In this document: positions 59,711-64,000 of the stretch, piece by piece
Position numbering within the stretch: position 1 is the stretch's first letter
Layout of the letters: every line of letters begins with the position of its first letter
Virus record (IMG/VR): IMGVR_UViG_3300011113_000621
Coordinates: 1 to 64,000 of that record
DNA length: 64,000 nt
Direction: 5' to 3' (one strand)
Source: a virus
Made by a program: the position numbers and the translations under genes
The notes under the pieces: generated by a model
The model's input: the letters and a program-made list of their open reading frames with translations, nothing else
Told to the model about the DNA's origin: nothing
Database searches by the model: none

Positions 59711-59728
59711 GTGACTAGTAGATGTATG

Positions 59729-60241
59729 TTAGTTCAAGTTAATCTCTACGTTGTTGTCGCCTTCAAACAACTTAGTGAAGGTGTCAGCGTCAACGTTGCC
59801 AGTTGCATTAAGTCCCTTGTCAACCTGGAACTTAGTGATTGCTAGTTTTGTAAGATCACCTAGCCAGCCATCACGATCTGCGTATGCTTCGTTGTAGCCA
59901 AGCTCAACGAGGCGGCGTTGTACGTGATGAACGGTTAAGCTCTTACGTGCGAACTTGTTCTTGTAGACGCAGTTGCTGAGGAACACTGAGTCCTTTTCAC
60001 CTGAGGAGACAACGTGGCGTGAACTTGCCTTAGGCTTATCAACCTTTGGTTGTTCAATAACTTCTACCGCAACCGCAGGTTCAGGCTGTGGTTCTGGTGT
60101 TGGTTCAGGTTCAGGAACTACAACTACAACAGGTTCAGGTTCAGGTTCAGGTACTACTTCTACTGGAGACTCTACCTCAACAGGAGCTGGTGCCGCAGCA
60201 TCAACTTCTAGCTCAGTAGGTTGAATGTTTTCTTCGCTCAT
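59729..60241 (-). CDS. Peptidoglycan-binding protein with Pro-Glu-Pro linker
   Basis: 170 aa. An acidic start leads to PEPEPEP repeats (about 28-60), a stretch rich in Val and Pro, and from about 100 a peptidoglycan-binding domain (LTVHHVQRRLVELGYNEAY, DRDGWLGDLTKLAITKFQVDKGL). It has no catalytic motif and no signal peptide. It lies beside the transglycosylase, so the two may form a split endolysin: a cell-wall-targeting subunit and a cutting subunit. Alternatively it could be a virion wall-binding protein. Confidence 0.75.
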   Translation of the reverse strand: MSEENIQPTELEVDAAAPAPVEVESPVEVVPEPEPEPVVVVVPEPEPTPEPQPEPAVAVEVIEQPKVDKPKASSRHVVSSGEKDSVFLSNCVYKNKFARKSLTVHHVQRRLVELGYNEAYADRDGWLGDLTKLAITKFQVDKGLNATGNVDADTFTKLFEGDNNVEINLN

Positions 60242-60267
60242 GGATTTAATATAATCCTATCTCGTGA

Positions 60268-60831
60268 CTATGACTTGGGGAACAGTGGCAGCCATTTGGT
60301 TATTGAAGGCTCCTCCGCACTACCATCATAGGCATTTGGTCCTAGTCCCCATGAGCCCCAGTCAGTTCCACCCTTTGTCATGTGGAATGTAATCTTTGCA
60401 TTAGTTACTGGGTCAAACAGGTCTGCGTTAGCCGCAAGGTTATATTTCTCACGACGGTCTGCACCAAGGCTTCCAATCATGTTAACTTGGAATATGCCAT
60501 ATGAGTTGTCGCCTGTTCTCACATTGTCATTGTGAGCTATAGGTCGACCATTACTCTCCCGCATGGCAACTGCCCATGCTAGCTTTAGGGCTTGGCCCTT
60601 GAAGCCTACTGCACGAAGTAGCTCTACGAGCTCGTCCTGCTTTAGCTTCCTTGCGCCCTCTAATCTTTCAAGAGGGTTTCCCTTTACAAGCTCATGTTTA
60701 TGAGCTGGTATTGGTGTTTGTATGTATTGTACCGCCGCATTGGACGACATGGTCGTCACCGCGAAGATACCAATTGTCAGTGCTGTTATATAGGCTACGG
60801 ACGTCATTGCTAGTCCACGTAATGTGAGCAA
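60268..60831 (-). CDS. Lytic transglycosylase-like endolysin with N-terminal anchor
   Basis: 187 aa starting at the TTG at 60831: a perfect AAGGAGG lies 10 bases upstream, whereas the internal ATG (60807) has none. Residues 9-27 are a hydrophobic signal-anchor (TSVAYITALTIGIFAVTT). The lysozyme-like domain has LAWAVAMRESNGRPIAH with the catalytic Glu92, then SYGIFQVNM (110-118), typical of soluble lytic transglycosylases and Rpf-type hydrolases. It would cleave peptidoglycan for release. Its long structured leader (60832-61012) suggests regulated expression. Confidence 0.82.
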   Translation of the reverse strand: MLTLRGLAMTSVAYITALTIGIFAVTTMSSNAAVQYIQTPIPAHKHELVKGNPLERLEGARKLKQDELVELLRAVGFKGQALKLAWAVAMRESNGRPIAHNDNVRTGDNSYGIFQVNMIGSLGADRREKYNLAANADLFDPVTNAKITFHMTKGGTDWGSWGLGPNAYDGSAEEPSITKWLPLFPKS

Positions 60832-61018
60832 CGCTAGTTCGCCTCCTTCTTAGGTTAGGGATGGGATAACTCAATGCAGCCACCGCATTAAGCTTCTTGC
60901 TACCCTGCAGCTTCTCAGATTTATGTCTGTCCTCTACCACTTGCACAGGGTTGGAGATATTAAGGGGCGTTAATAAAATAAACGTACCTCCGTCTCTCCG
61001 TATTGAACTTACTGGTAA
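60832..61018 (-). promoter_or_regulatory. Long structured 5' leader of the transglycosylase gene
   Basis: About 180 bases lie between the promoter at 61019 and the start. On the minus strand they contain possible stems: GGAGA with TCTCC, ACGTT with AACG, ACCCTG with CAGGGT enclosing CAGA/TCTG, and AATGC with GCATT just before the AAGGAGG. I could not match a known riboswitch, including the c-di-AMP (ydaO) core that controls actinobacterial wall hydrolases. Confidence 0.45.
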
Positions 61019-61024
61019 ACTATA
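61019..61024 (-). promoter_or_regulatory. Extended -10 promoter of the transglycosylase gene
   Basis: Minus strand ATTATGGTATAGTTTACC gives TATAGT with the upstream TGG. A -35 of GTAAAG lies 17 bases upstream. It sits 40 bp after the stop of the 65-aa gene and before the structured leader. Confidence 0.5.
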
Positions 61025-61063
61025 CCATAATGAAAGTAAAACTTTACCTAAAAGTAGGCAGTT

Positions 61064-61261
61064 TTACTTATTTTTATTCTTGGCCTTTTCTTCCTCGGCC
61101 TTTAGCATTTGAGCCTCGATTTTAAGAAGAAGAGGAGTAAATGCTCTCACTAGTAATTCAACGTCTCCTTGAGATTTTGCCTCGTGACGTTTCATACGAC
61201 GGACACCTTTTTGCGCCGCGGTAATGAGTGGGCTGTCATGTACTATTCCGTAGAGTGGCAC
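61064..61261 (-). CDS. Small protein with MPLYGIVHDSP start
   Basis: 65 aa from the GTG at 61261, which has a perfect AGGAGG 8 bases upstream; the upstream ATG (61354) would run through the promoter and the G/C hairpin and is rejected. It begins MPLYGIVHDSPLITAAQKGVRR, the same opening as the HK97-gp10-like connector (MPLFGLINDSPILYFGQR), then a Lys/Glu-rich helix to KNKNK. Role unknown; a shared assembly signal is possible. Confidence 0.7.
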   Translation of the reverse strand: MPLYGIVHDSPLITAAQKGVRRMKRHEAKSQGDVELLVRAFTPLLLKIEAQMLKAEEEKAKNKNK

Positions 61262-61292
61262 TATGACCACCTCCTCTCGTTCTGATGGGTTA

Positions 61293-61322
61293 ATTATATC
61301 ATCAGAAGGGGGGTCTTGTAAA
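61293..61322 (-). promoter_or_regulatory. TTTACA-18-TATAAT promoter
   Basis: TATAAT at 61293-61298 with TGA before it, and TTTACA at 61317-61322 with an 18-base spacer. It is one of the best sigma-70-like promoters in the window. It drives the 65-aa gene and probably the genes behind it. Confidence 0.75.
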
Positions 61323-61329
61323 CCCCCCT
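61307..61329 (-). terminator. G/C hairpin overlapping the promoter
   Basis: AGGGGGGT (61307-61314) and ACCCCCCT (61322-61329) pair perfectly with a 7-base loop. It lies 38 bp after the small membrane protein gene and overlaps the promoter at 61293-61322. No clear U-tract follows. It may end upstream transcripts. Confidence 0.5.
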
Positions 61330-61367
61330 CGAGAGGAGGCTGGTACCAACTCATAGGTAAGCCTACC

Positions 61368-61520
61368 TTAGCCCCTTTGGGACAGGCAGGCCATTGCGAC
61401 CGAGGTTAACCCTAGGGCTAGGACCAACGTGCCTTTAGAAGGGTCCAGAAGGGCAGTAAGAACCGCCAGAACAGAGCTGGCGGCTGATACCACGGCTGGC
61501 CACACGATATTGCGCAACAC
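61368..61520 (-). CDS. Small two-helix membrane protein, holin candidate (50 aa)
   Basis: Read directly in the 170-bp gap: GTG at 61520 to TAA at 61368. It translates as MLRNIVWPAVVSAASSVLAVLTALL, then DPSKG and LVLALGLTSVAMACLSQRG, that is, two hydrophobic segments joined by a short polar turn with a basic end. The size and layout fit a class II holin, and it lies upstream of the transglycosylase. Start is uncertain because the ribosome-binding site is weak. Confidence 0.5.
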   Translation of the reverse strand: MLRNIVWPAVVSAASSVLAVLTALLDPSKGTLVLALGLTSVAMACLSQRG

Positions 61521-61532
61521 GGGGTCTAGACC

Positions 61533-61712
61533 TTACTTGCTCTTTCGGGTCTTACCCTTAAGGCGATCTGAGGTGTTACGGATTGGGGTGCCTGAGTCTG
61601 CGATGAGCTTACGAGCCTTACCGTATGTAATGCCAAGCTCCTGGGCTACCTCAACTACGGACTTGCCAGCTGTATAAAGTGCAGCTGCCTGTTGTGATGA
61701 CGCTGTTGTCAT
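61533..61712 (-). CDS. Small helix-turn-helix protein
   Basis: 59 aa from the ATG at 61712, with AAAAGGA 7 bases upstream; a longer frame start at 61832 is not supported. The sequence AAALYTAGKSVVEVAQELGITYGKARKLI is a resolvase-like HTH, followed by a basic tail (KGKTRKSK). It probably binds DNA as a small phage regulator or partner of a nucleoid protein. It lies 12 bp before the holin-like gene. Confidence 0.65.
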   Translation of the reverse strand: MTTASSQQAAALYTAGKSVVEVAQELGITYGKARKLIADSGTPIRNTSDRLKGKTRKSK

Positions 61713-61828
61713 TTGTTTTCCTTTTCTCGTTCTCGTTTTTTCCTGTTTGTTTTTATTACCTTCGAGTGATAGTAATAAGACTCGCGACCGATCGATCAGA
61801 TCGCGTGCCTCGTTGAGCAGACTACTGC

Positions 61829-62281
61829 TCAAGATTTATTTTTCTTTTCTGGTTTTGGAGGAACCTTCCCATGCTTATTACATAGCATCTTTCCTCCCCA
61901 TGCGCTACGAGGTTTGACGTTTAGATCACAGTCAGTTCCATATCCTGCCGCATAGCAACGAACTCTGTCCTTGACAAGAATCGCATTGTTAATGGCAGCA
62001 ATTGCGCGTTTGACAACTGAGTTGTTAATGACAAATCCATTATCCTTATGACAGCTCCAACACAGGTATTCATTTCTTCGATGTGCTGGATCTCTAAGTG
62101 CGTTGGGCGCACCGCAGTTATCGCAATGTTGAATGTTCTTTCGAGTGAATACGATGTTGCGATAATCTGATGCACAAATCAACTTGTCATCAAGTTCATA
62201 GACGAGTACGTTTGTGTCACCGCACGAGGAACAGGTGTCATAAACGTAAATCTGTTCTCGTTGAACAGTACCTCTTGTCAT
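61829..62281 (-). CDS. Multi-zinc-ribbon protein
   Basis: 150 aa. Cysteine pairs at the start (DTCSSCGD), at HCDNCGAPNA with LCWSCHKD, and further cysteines around CYAAGYGTDCD and LCNKHGK suggest two to three zinc sites. The C-terminus is Lys/Pro-rich. GGAGGA precedes the ATG and a strong promoter lies at 62309-62337. Zinc-ribbon proteins of this kind recur in actinophages; roles as nucleases of the HNH type or as RNA-binding factors are conceivable, but no catalytic motif is certain. Confidence 0.65.
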   Translation of the reverse strand: MTRGTVQREQIYVYDTCSSCGDTNVLVYELDDKLICASDYRNIVFTRKNIQHCDNCGAPNALRDPAHRRNEYLCWSCHKDNGFVINNSVVKRAIAAINNAILVKDRVRCYAAGYGTDCDLNVKPRSAWGGKMLCNKHGKVPPKPEKKNKS

Positions 62282-62308
62282 TGATCCTCCGTAATCGTCC
62301 TTAGGAAA

Positions 62309-62337
62309 ACTATAATCCTTTTATCTGAACTTGTAAA
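62309..62337 (-). promoter_or_regulatory. TTTACA-17-TATAGT promoter
   Basis: TTTACA (62332-62337) and TATAGT (62309-62314) with a 17-base spacer, overlapping the stop codon of the membrane protein gene. It drives the zinc-ribbon gene. Confidence 0.7.
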
Positions 62338-62607
62338 CTATTCCTTAGGGTGAACTACTCCAAGCAAGGGAGTTGCCGCAGCCTTGACGAATTGCTTTTC
62401 AGCCATGTGGTCATAGGTAGATGCGATTAGTATTGAAGGAAGACAGAAGGCAATGAGGCCAGTCATTGCTGCAAAGAAATGAGTCCAGGTTCCTCCAATT
62501 GAAAGTGCAATCATTGAGATTGCCCATATTCCGGAGAGTACCTTAAGTGAGAAGGAGATGCGACGGTATTGAAAACCGCGTCTGCGAATTTCTTTTACTG
62601 ATTGCAT
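62338..62607 (-). CDS. Two-helix membrane protein, holin candidate (89 aa)
   Basis: 89 aa. A basic start (VKEIRRRGFQYRR) precedes two transmembrane segments, about 18-40 (SLKVLSGIWAISMIALSIGG) and 45-64 (FFAAMTGLIAFCLPSILIAS), and a short tail. The layout is compatible with a holin or antiholin. An ACGAAAGGAC ribosome-binding site precedes it. It lies between the zinc-ribbon gene and another tiny membrane protein. Confidence 0.6.
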   Translation of the reverse strand: MQSVKEIRRRGFQYRRISFSLKVLSGIWAISMIALSIGGTWTHFFAAMTGLIAFCLPSILIASTYDHMAEKQFVKAAATPLLGVVHPKE

Positions 62608-62642
62608 GGAGAAGTCCTTTCGTCATTCTGTAAGGTATTTCC

Positions 62643-62798
62643 TTACAGTGTTGCTATTCCTATGATTGTGCATAGTGCAATTGCAATAATTGCTGGAAGT
62701 GGAGCTGCATCTGGCAAGTTGTCACTTAGCCAATCAGTGATGTTTCCAAAGAAATCTACTGTTGAATCCATTGCGTCTCCAAAGAAGTCCATAATCAT
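62643..62798 (-). CDS. Small single-TM protein (51 aa)
   Basis: Read directly in the gap: ATG at 62798, TAA at 62643, with AAAGGGA seven bases before the start. It begins MIMDFFGDAMDSTVDFFGN with an amphipathic part, then PLPAIIAIALCTIIGIATL as one transmembrane segment at the end. A holin, spanin-like or membrane-signalling role is possible. An extended -10 promoter precedes it at 62842. Confidence 0.65.
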   Translation of the reverse strand: MIMDFFGDAMDSTVDFFGNITDWLSDNLPDAAPLPAIIAIALCTIIGIATL

Positions 62799-62841
62799 TT
62801 TAGTCCCTTTCGTCGTTACCCAGGTTCCTGGGCATAGGATA

Positions 62842-62847
62842 ATTATA
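62842..62847 (-). promoter_or_regulatory. Extended -10 promoter (TGATATAAT)
   Basis: Minus strand TTCCTGATATAATTATCC, with no good -35. It lies 44 bp before the small single-TM gene and just after the DUF6011-type gene. Confidence 0.55.
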
Positions 62848-62870
62848 TCAGGAAGGTCCCAGAAATTGGG

Positions 62871-63425
62871 TTAAAACCCAAATTTCTTTCTACATTCCGG
62901 TCCAAGCTGGAGGCTACGGCTGGTTGGGTCTGTGAGCTCCGCGCCGCATGACCCACAGCAAGAGTAGTGGACGCCAAAGAGCTTGGCGTACCCATATTGG
63001 TTGGACTTGATGACTCCAACAAGGTCAAGGACGTCCTGAACAGAAAGCTTGTGGCGTGTAAACCCACCAAGGCTTCCGGTGAGTCGGCGCATGTAAAGAG
63101 TACTCATAAACTCACGTACCTCAACGAAAAGGAGGTCGCCATGAATCTCGAAATCGAGGTCAAGGTGACTTAGGTCCGCAACAGGAATGGCGTACTTAGA
63201 CTTTTGAATGGTAGCCAATGGGACTTGGGTTGGGTTTACGCGAGGAGCCTTAGGAAGCTTAGGGAGGGCTAGCAGCCGCTTGATTAGATCTGATGCTTGA
63301 AGCTTATTTAACATCGGTAGGTTTTCGCGAAGCTCATCAGCCTCACCTGTTTCAATATCACGTTCTTTGAGAAGGCCAAGGATAAAATCAACCTGCTTCT
63401 CTGATGGTCCGATTAGTGTCGTCAT
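62871..63425 (-). CDS. DUF6011-like zinc-binding protein
   Basis: 184 aa. An N-terminal PSEKQVDFILGLLKERD helical part, a middle VHYSCCGSCGAEL and a C-terminal LTDPTSRSLQLGPECRKKFGF. The CxxC...GPEC pattern with TDPxSR matches the DUF6011 zinc module found in many actinophages. A role in protein or nucleic acid binding is plausible; no enzyme motif is seen. It has its own promoter at 63453. Confidence 0.75.
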   Translation of the reverse strand: MTTLIGPSEKQVDFILGLLKERDIETGEADELRENLPMLNKLQASDLIKRLLALPKLPKAPRVNPTQVPLATIQKSKYAIPVADLSHLDLDFEIHGDLLFVEVREFMSTLYMRRLTGSLGGFTRHKLSVQDVLDLVGVIKSNQYGYAKLFGVHYSCCGSCGAELTDPTSRSLQLGPECRKKFGF

Positions 63426-63452
63426 TTTGGCTCCTTTCCTGAGCTTGGTACT

Positions 63453-63458
63453 ATTATA
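63453..63458 (-). promoter_or_regulatory. Extended -10 promoter (TGATATAAT)
   Basis: Minus strand ACCTGATATAATAGTACC; no clear -35. It lies 27 bp before the DUF6011-type gene and directly after the terminator at 63482-63513. Confidence 0.55.
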
Positions 63459-63469
63459 TCAGGTAGGTC

Positions 63470-63513
63470 AGGAAAATAAAGGAAGCCAGGCGGGAATGGG
63501 ACCACCTGGCTTC
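63470..63513 (-). terminator. Intrinsic terminator after the deacetylase gene
   Basis: GAAGCCAGG (63482-63490) and CCTGGCTTC (63505-63513) form a perfect 9-bp stem with a 14-base loop, followed on the minus strand by CTTTATTTTCC. It is the most convincing rho-independent terminator in the window. Confidence 0.75.
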
Positions 63514-63605
63514 TTGGAAAGGGTGTCTACAACCTGAACGGATTGGAGGTACGTCCAGGGAGACCCTTGGCATAAGGTATGAACGGACCTTTACCAAGTA
63601 GGACA

Positions 63606-63611
63606 ATTATA
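63606..63611 (-). promoter_or_regulatory. Extended -10 promoter (TGATATAAT)
   Basis: Minus strand GCATGATATAATTGTCC, overlapping the stop of the deacetylase gene. The roughly 90 bp between it and the terminator have no convincing ORF, so it could make a short RNA. Confidence 0.45.
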
Positions 63612-64000
63612 TCATGCCCAGGAGAATAAACGAACCTCTTCATAGACCGTACCTACGACCTGACTCCAAATCTGTGGCGTGTGGTCAAACGGCTGATACC
63701 CACCGGCTCCTCCGATTAGGACTCGGCCTTGAGAATAGGTGTTGGCAATTTGGCCTACGACCTTAGCCGCATACTCATATCCAGGGTAATCGAAGTTAAG
63801 TGTTGACAACGGATCTGAAATGTGAGCATCAGCTCCAGTAGCTAACAGCACAACATCTGGTTGGATCTTGTGTGACAGCTCTGCAACTTGATCTACCGCA
63901 TCACGAAATACGTCATCACCGGAGCCTGGATCTAACGCCCAGTTATAAATACCGAACGAAGGTATATGCCCATCAAGACCTGTGCCTGGAAAAATTGCAG
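63612..64000 (-). CDS. Histone-deacetylase-superfamily protein, C-terminal part
   Basis: Cut by the right edge; about 129 residues are visible and the frame runs open to base 64000. FPGTGLDGH, then WALDPGSGDDVFRDAV, PDVVLLATGADAHISDPLSTL and LIGGAGGYQPFDHTPQIW are the later motifs of the AcuC/HDAC zinc-hydrolase fold: the zinc ligand Asp in GADAH and the catalytic Tyr in GGAGGY are present. Relatives remove acetyl groups from proteins, polyamines or small molecules. HDAC-like genes are rare in phages. The N-terminal half, with the other zinc ligands, lies outside the window. Confidence 0.85.
   Translation of the reverse strand, partial: AIFPGTGLDGHIPSFGIYNWALDPGSGDDVFRDAVDQVAELSHKIQPDVVLLATGADAHISDPLSTLNFDYPGYEYAAKVVGQIANTYSQGRVLIGGAGGYQPFDHTPQIWSQVVGTVYEEVRLFSWA

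Larger units (their letters stand above)
59417..59728. other. 312-bp intergenic regulatory region
   Basis: No gene is seen on either strand. From right to left it holds the inverted repeat at 59682-59710 just after the peptidoglycan-binding gene, the AT-rich inverted repeat at 59606-59626, a T-rich stretch at about 59550-59585, the GAAAGCGC inverted repeat at 59503-59532 and the TGTACAAA copies. It separates the lysis-side genes from the late operon and most likely holds the late promoter. Confidence 0.6.

Noticed and set aside
60698-60946. 82-codon minus-strand frame overlapping the transglycosylase start.
   Set aside because: It lies out of frame with the transglycosylase, runs through the structured leader and has no family signal.
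60832-61012. c-di-AMP (ydaO) riboswitch before the transglycosylase.
   Set aside because: The conserved GGGGU-AAUC and CCGUCAGCUAAC elements of that class are not present, although the gene type would fit.
61262-61354. Longer start (ATG at 61354) for the 65-aa gene.
   Set aside because: It would read through the TTTACA/TATAAT promoter and the G/C hairpin; the GTG at 61261 has AGGAGG at ideal distance and gives the MPLYGIVHDSP start.
63514-63605. 24-codon in-frame stretch (LLGKGPFIPYAKGLPG...) after the deacetylase.
   Set aside because: It lacks an ATG, GTG or TTG start and a ribosome-binding site in frame; it could be chance or a remnant.
1-64000. Integrase, repressor-integrase module, tRNA genes or CRISPR arrays.
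   Set aside because: None was seen by reading for recombinase motifs, tRNA-like cloverleafs or regular direct repeats, so lysogeny is not supported from this window.

Overview
This window is a contiguous piece of a tailed-phage genome (siphovirus-like) that very probably infects an actinobacterium. The reasons are a WhiB-family regulator (four-Cys pattern plus GIWGG), an MSMEG_6728-type protein, DUF6378- and DUF6011-like proteins and actinophage-style virion genes. The base composition looks AT-leaning, which would fit a low-GC freshwater or marine actinobacterium; that host guess is inference. Both edges cut through genes: a Gly-rich tail protein on the left and a histone-deacetylase-like protein on the right. 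The contig is therefore larger than the window. I saw no integrase, tRNA, CRISPR array or insertion sequence.

Layout. 1-3610 (+ strand): the end of a Gly-rich tail protein, two small tail-associated proteins and two glycosyltransferases. Everything from 3599 to the right edge is on the minus strand, so it is read right to left. 63612-64000: HDAC-like deacetylase. 60268-63425: small zinc-binding and membrane proteins, candidate holins and a membrane-anchored transglycosylase. 59729-60241: peptidoglycan-binding protein. 58010-59416: large terminase. 46243-57951: putative small-terminase-like HTH protein, portal, and a Cys-rich and a giant 2498-aa virion-type protein. 37447-46231: capsid maturation polyprotein and two capsid-type proteins. 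23698-37401: connectors, tail tube, frameshifted tail chaperones, tape measure and tail tip. 7161-22548: DNA metabolism and modification. 3599-6681: a translationally coupled WhiB plus nucleotide-sugar operon.

How genes work together. The DNA module holds a PolA-type polymerase, SNF2 helicase, RuvC-like nuclease, Sak4-like ATPase, Cas4/RecB-like nuclease and a DUF669 ssDNA-binding-like protein. Interleaved are parts that together mirror the T4 hydroxymethylcytosine pathway. They are a thymidylate-synthase-fold enzyme with Cys148 and Asp179 (the dCMP hydroxymethylase signature), a dNMP kinase fused to a uracil-DNA-glycosylase-like domain, an all-alpha dUTPase/dCTPase, a dCMP deaminase and two tandem paralogous putative glycosyltransferases. 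A separate DNA C5-methyltransferase is also present. I infer that this phage glycosylates or otherwise hypermodifies its cytosines.

A second sugar system, WlbB/WlbC/WlbA-like enzymes behind a WhiB-zinc-ribbon regulator, could make a UDP-2,3-diamino sugar for the host surface or the virion. The packaging/head operon carries a 2498-residue protein with a kinase-like C-terminus (DRHxxN and a following Asp) and a GNAT-like segment, which may be delivered with the DNA. Promoters of a repeated extended -10 type (TGATATAAT) and a recurrent ACGARAGGR ribosome-binding leader head several minus-strand transcription units.
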